Below, piece by piece: positions 33,950 through 42,715 of a stretch of 64,000 nt of DNA (position 1 is the first letter of the stretch; each line of letters starts with the position of its first letter). The translations under genes were made by a program, and so were the position numbers. The notes below the pieces were generated by a model. It saw only the letters and a program-made list of their open reading frames with translations, made no database searches and was not told where the DNA came from. Source of the DNA: Leifsonia shinshuensis (GTDB lineage Bacteria > Actinomycetota > Actinomycetes > Actinomycetales > Microbacteriaceae); assembly GCF_031456835.1 (NCBI RefSeq), contig NZ_JAVDVK010000001.1, forward strand, positions 1,178,001 to 1,242,000, written 5' to 3'.

Positions 33950-34594
33950 TCAGCCGAGCCCGGCCACCAGATTCACGGTCGCCGCCACGATCACCGTTCC
34001 GAAGACGTACGACAGCAGGGTGTGCCGCAGGATAGCGCGGCGGATGTACGAACTGCTGATGTCCGTGTCCGACACCTGGAACGTCATCCCGAGCGTGAAC
34101 GCCAGGTACGCGAAGTCGCTGTAGCGCGGCGGCTCCTTCTGGTTGAAGTCGATCCCGCCGCCCTTCCGGTAGTACATGCGGGCGTAGCGCAGCGCGTACA
34201 GGGTGTGGACGAGCGTCCACGACAGCGCGACGCTCACGACCGCGAGCAGCGCGACCCCGAGCTGCTTGCCGCCGCTCAGGTGCTTGGCGTCGACCAGGAT
34301 GTACACCACCGCGAGGATGCTGGCCGCCGCCGCGAGCAGCAGCACGAAATCCGCCGTCCGGCGTCCCGGGTCCTCGAGCGTGGCGTGGCTCTTCGTCGCC
34401 GCGGAGTCCAGGCGCCACACCGCGATCCACACCCAGCTGATGTAGACGAGGCACGCGGCCGCCCACCCCGCGATGATCGCGTAGTGCCACCCGTTGACCA
34501 GGCCGACGGTGACGCCGACGACCACCCCGGCGGCGAAAGCGGTCGTCATCTTCGCCGCCGTGCGTCCACGGCCGCTGTGCAGTTCGTCGGTCAC
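33950..34594 (-). CDS. DUF1345 integral membrane protein
   Basis: 214 aa from GTG at 34594. Five membrane helices and the family signature FAYLAFTLGMTFQVSDTDISSSYIRR match DUF1345. The function is unknown. It is convergent with dfrA, with 3 bp between stops, and divergent from the aminotransferase gene. Confidence 0.88.
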   Translation of the reverse strand: MTDELHSGRGRTAAKMTTAFAAGVVVGVTVGLVNGWHYAIIAGWAAACLVYISWVWIAVWRLDSAATKSHATLEDPGRRTADFVLLLAAAASILAVVYILVDAKHLSGGKQLGVALLAVVSVALSWTLVHTLYALRYARMYYRKGGGIDFNQKEPPRYSDFAYLAFTLGMTFQVSDTDISSSYIRRAILRHTLLSYVFGTVIVAATVNLVAGLG

Positions 34595-34657
34595 ACACCG
34601 GATGCTCGCACACGTCGGCCGAGCAGACGGGCACGCACCGCCGGTACGATCGATCAC

Positions 34658-35956
34658 GTGACCACCGCAGCTCTCTCGCCCTCTCCCCTGGCCGACCTCG
34701 ACACCGCAGCGCTCCGCGAGGCGCACTCCTCCTTCGCGCGCGCCTACGACGAGCTGAAGGCCGCGGGCCTCTCGCTCGACATCACGCGCGGGAAGCCGTC
34801 CGCCGACCAGCTCGACCTGTCGAACGACCTGCTGCACCTGCCCGACGGCGCCTACCGGGATGCGGCGGGCACCGACCTCCGCAACTACGGCGGCCCGAAC
34901 GGGCTCACGGAGCTGCGCGAGATCTTCTCGGGCGCGCTGCGCGTCCCCGTCGCGCAGCTGCTCGCGCTCGGCAACGCCAGCCTGACCGTGATGCACGACA
35001 CGATCGCACAGGCGCTGATCCACGGCGTCCCCGGCGGCGACCTGCCGTGGGCCAACCAGTCGATCAGCTTCCTCGCGCCCGTGCCCGGGTACGACCGCCA
35101 CTTCACCATCCTGGAGCGCTTCGGCATCCGGATGATCCCCGTCCCGATGAACGACGACGGCCCCGACATCGAGGCGGTCGCCTCGCTGCTCGCCGCCGAC
35201 GACAGCATCAAGGGGATGTGGTGCGTGCCGGTGTACTCGAACCCGACCGGCGCCGTCTACAGCGAGAAGGTCGTCCGCGCGCTGGTGTCGCTCGACGCGG
35301 CCCCCGACTTCCGCCTGTTCTGGGACAACGCGTACGCGGTCCACCACCTCACCGACGACCGTCCGGAGCCGATCGACGTGCTCACGCTCGCCGCCGAGGC
35401 GGGAAACCCCGACCGTCCGCTCATCTTCGCCTCCACCTCCAAGGTCACCTTCCCCGGATCCGGCGTCGCCTTCTTCGGCGCGTCCCCGGCGAACATCGCC
35501 TGGTTCCAGCACAACTCGGCCGCGCAGAGCATCGGACCGGACAAGCTGAACCAGCTTCGCCACGCCCTGTTCCTGAAGGACGCGGACGGCCTGACGGCGC
35601 ACATGGAGAAGCACCGCGCCATCCTGGAGCCGAAGTTCGCCGCCGTGGACGAGGTCTTCCGCGAGCGGCTGTCCCCCTGGGGCGCCGGCAGCTGGAACGC
35701 GCCGAAGGGCGGCTACTTCGTCAGCCTCGACGTCGCCGACGGCTCCGCCAAGCGGGCGGTGCAGCTGGCGAAGGAGGCCGGGATCGCGGTGACGCCCGCG
35801 GGCTCCACCTTCCCCTACGGCGAGGACCCGCGCGACGCCAACATCCGCATCGCCCCGACCTTCCCGTCGCTCGACGAGCTGACCGCCGCCCTCGGCGGCC
35901 TGTGCACGGCCATCCTGCTCGCCGAGGCCGAGACTCTCCTCGCCGACCGGGACTGA
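34658..35956 (+). CDS. aspC: aspartate aminotransferase, class I subgroup Ic (MocR-like aminotransferase fold)
   Basis: 432 aa from GTG at 34658, with TACGAT 7 nt upstream. A PLP enzyme with SLDITRGKPSADQLDLS at the start, WCVPVYSNPTGAVYS, FWDNAYAVHHL and the Schiff-base Lys262 in FASTSKVTFPGSGVAFF. The sequence type corresponds to the aspartate aminotransferases first described in Corynebacterium (subgroup Ic). It probably supplies aspartate from oxaloacetate and glutamate. The GNAT gene starts 2 bp after its stop. Confidence 0.88.
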   Translation: MTTAALSPSPLADLDTAALREAHSSFARAYDELKAAGLSLDITRGKPSADQLDLSNDLLHLPDGAYRDAAGTDLRNYGGPNGLTELREIFSGALRVPVAQLLALGNASLTVMHDTIAQALIHGVPGGDLPWANQSISFLAPVPGYDRHFTILERFGIRMIPVPMNDDGPDIEAVASLLAADDSIKGMWCVPVYSNPTGAVYSEKVVRALVSLDAAPDFRLFWDNAYAVHHLTDDRPEPIDVLTLAAEAGNPDRPLIFASTSKVTFPGSGVAFFGASPANIAWFQHNSAAQSIGPDKLNQLRHALFLKDADGLTAHMEKHRAILEPKFAAVDEVFRERLSPWGAGSWNAPKGGYFVSLDVADGSAKRAVQLAKEAGIAVTPAGSTFPYGEDPRDANIRIAPTFPSLDELTAALGGLCTAILLAEAETLLADRD

Positions 35957-35958
35957 CG

Positions 35959-36462
35959 ATGACGGGCTGGGTCGTCCGCGCGAGCACCGAGGACGACTGG
36001 CAGGCGTACCGCGCCCTGCGCTTCGAGATGCTCGAGGACACGCCGATCGCGTTCCTGGAGACGCTGGAGCACGCCAGGACGCATCCCGACGAGCACTGGA
36101 GGCGCCGCGCGTCCAACACCTCGGCCACCTCGCGCCTCTTCGCGGCGGTCGCCGAGGACGGACGCTGGCTCGGCAGCATGGGCGGCTACCAGTCGGCCGC
36201 GTCGCACGACCCGTACCTGGTCGGTGTGTACGTGAGCCCGGAGTGGCGCGGCCGCGAGCACGGCATCACGGACGCCCTCCTCGACGCCGTCATCGACTGG
36301 GCGCGGGGACGCGGCGAGCGGCTGCTGCTGGAGGTGCACGAGGACAACGGGCCGGCCATCCGCTCCTACCTGCGCCGCGGCTTCGTGTTCACCGGGCGGA
36401 CGCAGCCGTACCCGCTCGACCGCACGGCGAACGAGCGGGAGATGGCTCTCCCGCTCGTCTGA
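35959..36462 (+). CDS. GNAT family N-acetyltransferase
   Basis: 167 aa. Acetyl-CoA binding motif A is seen as VGVYVSPEWRGREHGITDALLDAVIDWA, then EVHEDNGPAIRSYLRRGFVFTGR (motif B). The substrate is unknown. It follows the aminotransferase with a 2-bp gap and is translationally coupled to it. Confidence 0.9.
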   Translation: MTGWVVRASTEDDWQAYRALRFEMLEDTPIAFLETLEHARTHPDEHWRRRASNTSATSRLFAAVAEDGRWLGSMGGYQSAASHDPYLVGVYVSPEWRGREHGITDALLDAVIDWARGRGERLLLEVHEDNGPAIRSYLRRGFVFTGRTQPYPLDRTANEREMALPLV

Positions 36463-36495
36463 GCCGTTTCTACCTTCCCGGCGCCGGGCCCCGGG

Positions 36496-37212
36496 TCAGA
36501 CCTCGCCGAAGCCGGTGTCGACCAGGTCGGCGAGCGCGTCCACCGCGGCGCGGCCGTCGGCGTCCTCCGTCGCGATGCGCGCGGTGGACCCGGCGGTCAG
36601 GCCGAGGGACATGATGCCGAGGAGGCTCTTCGCGTCCTTGCCGTTGACCGTCACCTTCACCGGGAACGTGTTCGCGAGCTTCACGAACTCCGCGGCCGGG
36701 CGGGCGTGCAGCCCCTCGGGATTACGGACGACGACCTCGCGCTCGTACGGCCCGGAGGCGGCGCTACCCTCCTCCGCCGCGGGCGCGACCTCGCCGGCAG
36801 CGCCGCCGGTCGCATCCCCGGCCCAGGCGTCCACGGCGCCCCGGGCCGCGGCCGCGACCGCGTCGAGGTCGGCGCCCGACTCCGCGGCGACCGCCGCGGC
36901 GACGCCGCCCTCCACGAACGGCACGTCGACCACCCGCACCCGGGCGCGCTGGTCGTCGTCGAGCATGTCCAGCACGGTCTCGGCCGTCAGGAGCGCGGAG
37001 CCCAGGTCGCTGACGACCACGACCCCTGCACCGCCGTCGGCCTCCGACACCCCGGACATCACCTTCGTGAAGCTGGTGCCGATCCCGCCGTCGTCCGTCC
37101 CTCCCGCGGCGACGAGGCGCACCGAGCCGGCCATCTGACCGGCCAGCTGCACCATCCCCGCCGCGATCTGCTCGCTGTGCGAGACGAAGACGATGCCGAC
37201 CCGCTCGCTCAT
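36496..37212 (-). CDS. dhaM: dihydroxyacetone kinase phosphotransfer subunit DhaM, EIIA-HPr type
   Basis: 238 aa. The N-terminal domain is EIIA-Man-like with His12 (IVFVSHSEQIA). The C-terminal domain is HPr-like with His169 (NPEGLHARPAAEF), joined by an Ala/Gly linker. It passes phosphate from the PTS to DhaL-ADP. The EI domain seen in some DhaM proteins is absent. It overlaps dhaL by 4 nt; last gene of the dhaKLM operon. Confidence 0.95.
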   Translation of the reverse strand: MSERVGIVFVSHSEQIAAGMVQLAGQMAGSVRLVAAGGTDDGGIGTSFTKVMSGVSEADGGAGVVVVSDLGSALLTAETVLDMLDDDQRARVRVVDVPFVEGGVAAAVAAESGADLDAVAAAARGAVDAWAGDATGGAAGEVAPAAEEGSAASGPYEREVVVRNPEGLHARPAAEFVKLANTFPVKVTVNGKDAKSLLGIMSLGLTAGSTARIATEDADGRAAVDALADLVDTGFGEV

Positions 37213-37841
37213 TCCGCCGCCCCGGCTGCCGCGCGCAGCAGCAGAGCGGTCGACTGGGCGCCCGGATCCCGGTGCCCGGCCGAGCGCTCGCCCAGGTAGC
37301 TGGCACGGCCCTTGCGGGCGACGAGCGGCTCGGTGGCGACCGCGCCCTCCTCCGCCGCGTCGGCCGCCTCGGTCAGGATGTCCGGAGCGGACGCCCCGGA
37401 CTCCTGAGCCGCGCGCGCCGCATCCACTGCGGGCGTCCAGGCGTCGATCATCGTCTTGTCGCCGGGCTCGGCCTTGCCGCGGGACACGATCCCGTCCCGC
37501 GCCGCCGCCAGGGCGGCCACGAGGGCCGCCCCGTCGACCGTCGCCGCGTCGCCCAGCGGCTCCGCCGCCTTCAGGAACGCGGTGCCGTACAGCGGGCCGG
37601 ACGCGCCGCCGACCGTCGAGATCAGGGTCATGGCCACCGAGCGCAGCGCCGCGTTCGGCGTCGCGTCGTCCGGCAGCTTCTCCAGCGCCGCCACCGACGC
37701 GCGCAGTCCACGGTCCATGTTCTCGCCGTGGTCGCCGTCGCCGATCTCGCGATCGAGCGTGTTCAGCTCCTGCTTGTGCTCGCCGATGGAGTCCGCCGCA
37801 GCGGAGATCCACGCCTTCACCCAGTTCGTGTCCAGCGTCAT
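37209..37841 (-). CDS. dhaL: dihydroxyacetone kinase ADP-binding subunit DhaL
   Basis: 210 aa. Nucleotide-binding motifs DREIGDGDHGENMDRG and AEPGDKTMIDA carry the Mg-ADP ligands, and the end reads GRASYLGERSAGHRDPGAQS, as in the family. Works with DhaK to phosphorylate dihydroxyacetone using PTS phosphate. It lies 52 bp after dhaK. Confidence 0.96.
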   Translation of the reverse strand: MTLDTNWVKAWISAAADSIGEHKQELNTLDREIGDGDHGENMDRGLRASVAALEKLPDDATPNAALRSVAMTLISTVGGASGPLYGTAFLKAAEPLGDAATVDGAALVAALAAARDGIVSRGKAEPGDKTMIDAWTPAVDAARAAQESGASAPDILTEAADAAEEGAVATEPLVARKGRASYLGERSAGHRDPGAQSTALLLRAAAGAAE

Positions 37842-37893
37842 CGACGCCTCCTTGTCGTTGTCGTGTGCAGCTTCGCCGGTCCCTCGCGGGCGG

Positions 37894-38892
37894 TTACAGG
37901 CCCCAGCGCAGAGCGGCCGTGTGGACCGGCGCGTCCCACAGCTCGGTCAGCTCGTCGTCCAGCTTCAGCAGCGAGATGGATGCGCCCTGCATCTCCAGCG
38001 AGGTCACGTAGTTGCCCACGAGCGACCGGCTGAGAGTGATGCCGCGCTCGTCGAGCACCTCGGCGGCGCGCCGGAACAGGATGTAGAGCTCGGACAGCGG
38101 GGTGCCGCCCATCCCGTTCACGAACAGCAGCACCGGGGAGCCGTCGAAGGACAGGTCGGCGAGGATCGCGTCCATCATCCGGTCGACCAGGCGGTCGGCG
38201 GGCTCCAGCTTGATCCGCTCGCGGCCCGGCTCGCCGTGGATGCCCACGCCGAACTCGATCTCGTCCTCGGGGAGCACGAAGCCCGGCTCGCCGGCGTGCG
38301 GGACCGTGCCGTCGGTCAGCGCGAGGCCGATCGAGCGGACGTTCGCGTTCACGCGCTCCGCCATGGCGGTCACGGCGTCGAGGTCGTCGCCGCGGTCGGC
38401 CGAGGCCCCCGCGATCTTCTCGACGAGCACCGTGCCCGCGACGCCGCGGCGGCCCGCGGTGTAGAGGGAGTCCTGCACGGCGACGTCGTCGTTCGTGACG
38501 ACGGACCGCACGGTGATGCCCTCGGCGCCGACCAGGTCGGCCGCCGTCTCGAAGTTCAGGACGTCGCCGGTGTAGTTCTTCACGATGTGGAGCACGCCCG
38601 CTCCGCCGTCCGCGGCCTTGGTGGCCTCGACGATCGGCATCGGCGTCGGCGAGGTGAAGACCTCGCCCGGCACGGCGGCATCCAGCATCCCCTTGCCGAC
38701 GAAGCCGGCGTGGAGGGGCTCGTGACCGCTGCCGCCTCCGCTGACCAGACCGACCTTGCCCTGTACGGGGCCGTCGGCCCGGGAGACGAACTTCGGATCC
38801 TGCGACACCTTCACGATGTCGGCGTGAGCCCGGCCGAACCCCGCGAGGGACTCGGTCACGACGTCGGGTACGTCGTTGATGAGCTTCTTCAT
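37894..38892 (-). CDS. dhaK: dihydroxyacetone kinase substrate-binding subunit DhaK
   Basis: 332 aa from ATG at 38892 with GGAAGGAAGGG upstream. Binds dihydroxyacetone covalently through His219 (GVGIHGEPG). SGGGSGHEPLHAGFVG and KNYTGDVLNF are conserved. First gene of the dhaKLM operon feeding DHAP to glycolysis. It begins 23 bp after the trpD stop on the same strand, so some read-through from trpD is possible. Confidence 0.97.
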   Translation of the reverse strand: MKKLINDVPDVVTESLAGFGRAHADIVKVSQDPKFVSRADGPVQGKVGLVSGGGSGHEPLHAGFVGKGMLDAAVPGEVFTSPTPMPIVEATKAADGGAGVLHIVKNYTGDVLNFETAADLVGAEGITVRSVVTNDDVAVQDSLYTAGRRGVAGTVLVEKIAGASADRGDDLDAVTAMAERVNANVRSIGLALTDGTVPHAGEPGFVLPEDEIEFGVGIHGEPGRERIKLEPADRLVDRMMDAILADLSFDGSPVLLFVNGMGGTPLSELYILFRRAAEVLDERGITLSRSLVGNYVTSLEMQGASISLLKLDDELTELWDAPVHTAALRWGL

Positions 38893-38915
38893 CGAAACCC
38901 TTCCTTCCACTGCTG

Positions 38916-39965
38916 TCAGTGCGTCGCCGCCACCCACTCGTCGAGCTTCGCGGCCGCAGCCCCGGAGTCGATCGCCTGAGCCGCGACCGCCATTTGCGAA
39001 CGGAATCGATCCAGGATGGACACCTGGACCCTCGACGGGTCGGACGCGAGCTCGTAGGAAACGAGCCCGGCCGCCGCGTTGAGCAGGACGATGTCGCGCA
39101 CGGGGCCTTCTTCACCCGCGAGCACGGCACGCACGACCGCCGCGTTGTACGCGGCGTCCTTCCCGAGCAGGTCGTCGATCCGCGCCCGGGGGATGCCCAG
39201 GTCGCGCGGATCGATGTCGTGCTCGGTGACGAGGCCCCGGGAGACCTCCCAGACGTGGCTGTGACCGGTGGTCGACAGCTCGTCGAGCCCGTCGTCGCCG
39301 CGGAAGACCAGCGCGGTCGCCCCGCGGGTCTGGAACACCCCGACGATGAGCGGGATGCGGTCGAGCGTCGCGACGCCGACCGCGGACGCCTCGGGCCGCG
39401 CCGGGTTGCACAGCGGGCCGAGGTAGTTGAAGACGGTGGGGACGCCGAGCTGCGCCCGCACCGGGCCGGCGTGGGCGAATCCGGGGTGGAAGGCGCTCGC
39501 GAAGGCGAAGGTGATCCCGGCGACGCACAGCACCTCCGCCACCCGATCGGCGGACAGCGTGAGGTCGATGCCGAGCGCGGCCAGCACATCCGACGACCCG
39601 GACGAGGAGCTCGCGGCGCGGTTGCCGTGCTTGATCACGGGGACGCCGGCGGCCGCGGCGACGATGGACGCGGTGGTCGAGACGTTCACGGTGCCGAACC
39701 GGTCGCCGCCGGTGCCCACGATGTCGAGGGCCATCGGGTCGACATCCAGCGGGACGGCGTGATCCAGGATGGCGTCGCGGAAGCCGACGATCTCGTCGAC
39801 GGTCTCCCCCTTGGCCCGCAGGGCGATGAGGAACGCGGCCAGCTGGGCGTCCGTCGCCTCGCCGGTCATGACCTGGTCCATGGCCCACGCCGCGTCCGCC
39901 ACGCTCAGGTGCTCCCCGGCCAGGAGAGACGTCAGCACGGACGACCAGGACTGCGTGTGGACCAT
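38916..39965 (-). CDS. trpD: anthranilate phosphoribosyltransferase
   Basis: 349 aa. PRPP-binding GTGGDRFGTVNVST and KHGNRAASSSSGSSDVL, plus FLIALRAKGETVDE near the N-terminus. Second committed step of tryptophan synthesis. No other trp gene is adjacent, as in many actinobacteria where trpD stands alone. TAGGAT ends 6 nt before the ATG. Confidence 0.97.
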   Translation of the reverse strand: MVHTQSWSSVLTSLLAGEHLSVADAAWAMDQVMTGEATDAQLAAFLIALRAKGETVDEIVGFRDAILDHAVPLDVDPMALDIVGTGGDRFGTVNVSTTASIVAAAAGVPVIKHGNRAASSSSGSSDVLAALGIDLTLSADRVAEVLCVAGITFAFASAFHPGFAHAGPVRAQLGVPTVFNYLGPLCNPARPEASAVGVATLDRIPLIVGVFQTRGATALVFRGDDGLDELSTTGHSHVWEVSRGLVTEHDIDPRDLGIPRARIDDLLGKDAAYNAAVVRAVLAGEEGPVRDIVLLNAAAGLVSYELASDPSRVQVSILDRFRSQMAVAAQAIDSGAAAAKLDEWVAATH

Positions 39966-40093
39966 GCTGCGATCCTATCGGCGGGCGACACGCCACGGCG
40001 ATACCGGCCGCCGGGCGCCCACTGAGGCTGTCCTAACCGGAAATCCGGTCGATTCAAGCCCCCTGGGTGGGAAAACCATGGGTTCTTTTCAGC

Positions 40094-40106
40094 CATAATG
40101 GGTTAC
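40094..40106 (+). promoter_or_regulatory. -10 element of ctaE-qcrCAB
   Basis: CATAAT at 40094-40099 ends 7 nt before GTG 40107. This supports the GTG, not the ATG at 40098 inside the hexamer, as the start of ctaE. Confidence 0.5.
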
Positions 40107-40742
40107 GTGACGAGCACCTCCCTTTCTCCCTCAGCGAGTGCGCCGGCGATCAACCGGCCCAATGTCGTGGCCGTCGGCACGATCGTCTGGCTCGGCTCGG
40201 AGGTGATGTTCTTCGCGGGCCTGTTCGCGATCTACTTCACCCTCAAGTCGACGTCGCCGGATCTGTGGGCCGCTGAGACGCAGCACCTCAACATCCCGTA
40301 CGCGGCGACCAACACGCTGATCCTGGTGCTGAGCTCGGTCACCTGCCAGTTCGGCGTGTTCGCCGCCGAGCGCATGCAGCCGCGCCGAACGGGCGGCCTG
40401 CTGCAGTTCTGGCGCTGGGGAATGGTCGAGTGGTTCACCCTCACCTACCTCATGGGCGCCGTCTTCGTCTCCGGCCAGGTGCTCGAGTACGCCACCCTGG
40501 TCTCCGAGGGCATCTCGCTCAGCTCGAACGCCTACGGTTCGGCGTTCTACCTGACGACGGGCTTCCACGCCCTCCACGTCACGGGCGGCCTCATCGCCTT
40601 CCTGCTCGTGATCGGCCGCGCGTTCGCGGTCAAGATCTTCGGCCACAAGGAGGCGACCAGCGCCATCGTGGTCTCCTACTACTGGCACTTCGTCGACGTC
40701 GTGTGGATCGGGCTGTTCGCGGTCATCTACATCATCCGATAG
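40107..40742 (+). CDS. ctaE: cytochrome c oxidase subunit III
   Basis: 211 aa from GTG 40107 (ATG 40098 is possible). Five membrane helices of the short actinobacterial form. [38 protein letters not shown] and [15 protein letters not shown] are the subunit III signatures. Part of the aa3 oxidase in the bc-aa3 supercomplex. Head of the ctaE-qcrC-qcrA-qcrB operon. Confidence 0.96.
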   Translation: MTSTSLSPSASAPAINRPNVVAVGTIVWLGSEVMFFAGLFAIYFTLKSTSPDLWAAETQHLNIPYAATNTLILVLSSVTCQFGVFAAERMQPRRTGGLLQFWRWGMVEWFTLTYLMGAVFVSGQVLEYATLVSEGISLSSNAYGSAFYLTTGFHALHVTGGLIAFLLVIGRAFAVKIFGHKEATSAIVVSYYWHFVDVVWIGLFAVIYIIR

Positions 40743-40765
40743 GAAACAGGAGCGTTCTTCACCCC

Positions 40766-41605
40766 ATGCGTCCGCACACCCCCAGCACCGCCAAGCCGGC
40801 CCGGAAGGCGAAGCCCGCGCGCAAGGCCGGCCGTCGTCACCCGCTGGCCACCGTCGCGCTCCTCGCCATCGGCCTGGGCCTGACCGGCGGCGCCTACGCC
40901 GCGTTCACCACCACCACGGCATCCGCCGACGAGCCGCAGGTCGCCGCCGCGAGCCAGAGCTCGGTGGACGAGGGCAAGAAGCTGTTCCAGGCCAACTGCG
41001 CCACCTGCCACGGGCTCGACGCCCAGGGCACCTCCGTCGCGCCGAGCCTCATCGGCGTCGGCGCCGCGGCCGTCGACTTCCAGGTCGGCACCGGCCGCAT
41101 GCCCATGCAGATGCAGGGCCCGCAGGCGCAGGAGAAGCCGGTCCAGTTCACCGACGACCAGGTCAAGGCGCTGGCCGACTACGTCGCCTCGCTCGCGCCG
41201 GGGCCGTCCATCCCGGAGCAGAAGTACCTCGACGGCAAGGGCGACGCCGCCCACGGCGCCGAGCTGTTCCGCATCAACTGCGCGATGTGCCACAACGTCG
41301 CCGGCGCCGGCGGTGCGCTCACGGAGGGCAAGTACGCCCCGCCGCTCACCGGCGTCAGCGCCGAGCACATCTACGAGGCCATGGTGACCGGTCCGCAGAA
41401 CATGCCCGTGTTCAACGACCTCAACATCACGCCGCAGGGCAAGGCCGACATCATCACGTACCTGAAGTACATCCAGAACAACCCCTCCCCGGGCGGCTTC
41501 GAGCTGGGCAACCTCGGCCCCGTCGCCGAGGGCCTGTTCCTCTGGATCTTCGGTCTGGGCGCGATCGTCGCCCTCACCGTGTGGATCACGGCCAAGAGCA
41601 ACTAG
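40766..41605 (+). CDS. qcrC: dihaem cytochrome c subunit of the bc complex
   Basis: 279 aa. Basic head, signal-anchor helix (about 26-47), two c-type haem sites (CATCHG and CAMCHN), and a C-terminal membrane helix (GLFLWIFGLGAIVALTVWI). This is the actinobacterial QcrC, which replaces cytochrome c1 and soluble cytochrome c by handing electrons straight to the aa3 oxidase. 23 bp after ctaE. Confidence 0.96.
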   Translation: MRPHTPSTAKPARKAKPARKAGRRHPLATVALLAIGLGLTGGAYAAFTTTTASADEPQVAAASQSSVDEGKKLFQANCATCHGLDAQGTSVAPSLIGVGAAAVDFQVGTGRMPMQMQGPQAQEKPVQFTDDQVKALADYVASLAPGPSIPEQKYLDGKGDAAHGAELFRINCAMCHNVAGAGGALTEGKYAPPLTGVSAEHIYEAMVTGPQNMPVFNDLNITPQGKADIITYLKYIQNNPSPGGFELGNLGPVAEGLFLWIFGLGAIVALTVWITAKSN

Positions 41606-41647
41606 CCGGCACCGCATCAGGCACGACACAGCGTAAGAAGGAGAGCA

Positions 41648-42715
41648 ATGGCACAGGACGACAACGGCGGTCACGAGCTGACGCCCGCGCGTTCGTCTGA
41701 GGAGCGCCGGACCGGCGACCCCGGCACCGCGGTGATCATCCGCGACGCGGTCGAGAACCCGGGATTCCCGCCGCACCGACCGCGCGTCACCGACCTCGAC
41801 CCGCGCAAGGAGCGGCGCGCCGAGCGCACCGTCTACACGCTCTTCTACCTGTCGATCGCGGGTTCGATCTGGGCGGTCGCCGCGTACATGGCCTTCCCGA
41901 TCGTCGACGGCGACCCGGGCTCGGTGCGCCTGAACAACCTGTTCATCGGCATCGGCGGCGCACTCGCCCTCCTCGCCATCGGAATCGGCGCCGTCCACTG
42001 GGGCAAGGCGCTCATGCACGAGAAGGAGGGCGTCGACCTCCGTCACCCCGTCCGGGGCAGCGAGGCGACCACCGAGCGCGCGGCGGAGATCTTCCGCCAG
42101 GCCGACGAGGAGTCCGGCTTCAGCCGCCGCACCCTGGTGCGCAACAGCCTCATCGGTGCGCTGATCGCGTTCCCCCTCCCCGCCGTCGTCCTGTTCCGCG
42201 GCCTCGCGCCCGAGAACATCGACCCGGTCGAGGAGCTCTCCCAGACCATGTGGGCCAAGGGCGTGCGCCTCACGCGCGACCCAACCGGCACCCCGATCAA
42301 GGCCTCCGACGTCACGCTCGGCAGCGCCTTCCACGTCATCCCCGAGGGTCTGAACGAGGCCCCGGACATGCTGGAGCAGAAGGCCAAGGCCGCCGTGCTC
42401 CTGATGCGCCTCAAGCCCGAGGACCTGCACGTCTCCAAGGGCCGTGAGAACTGGAACTACGACGGCATCGTCGCCTACTCCAAGATCTGCACGCACGTCG
42501 GGTGCCCGGTGGCGCTCTACGAGCAGCAGACCCACCACCTGCTCTGCCCGTGCCACCAGTCGCAGTTCGACATCACGCACGAAGCGCAGGTCATCTTCGG
42601 ACCGGCGAAGCGGCCGCTGCCGCAGCTGCCGATCACCGTCGACGCCGATGGCTACCTGGTCGCCCGTAGTGACTTCCACGAGCCCGTCGGCCCGAGCTTC
42701 TGGGAGCGCCATTGA
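41648..42715 (+). CDS. qcrA: Rieske iron-sulfur subunit of the bc complex
   Basis: 355 aa. Three membrane helices in the N-terminal half, as in actinobacterial QcrA (other bacteria have one). The 2Fe-2S ligands are in CTHVGC and CPCHQSQFD near the C-terminus. GAAGGAG lies before the ATG. Transfers electrons from menaquinol towards QcrC. Overlaps qcrB by 4 nt. Confidence 0.96.
   Translation: MAQDDNGGHELTPARSSEERRTGDPGTAVIIRDAVENPGFPPHRPRVTDLDPRKERRAERTVYTLFYLSIAGSIWAVAAYMAFPIVDGDPGSVRLNNLFIGIGGALALLAIGIGAVHWGKALMHEKEGVDLRHPVRGSEATTERAAEIFRQADEESGFSRRTLVRNSLIGALIAFPLPAVVLFRGLAPENIDPVEELSQTMWAKGVRLTRDPTGTPIKASDVTLGSAFHVIPEGLNEAPDMLEQKAKAAVLLMRLKPEDLHVSKGRENWNYDGIVAYSKICTHVGCPVALYEQQTHHLLCPCHQSQFDITHEAQVIFGPAKRPLPQLPITVDADGYLVARSDFHEPVGPSFWERH

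Noticed and set aside
40098..40106. ATG at 40098 as the ctaE start
   Set aside because: It lies within the likely -10 hexamer CATAAT. GTG 40107 is at the leaderless distance and gives the usual MTSTS-type start.
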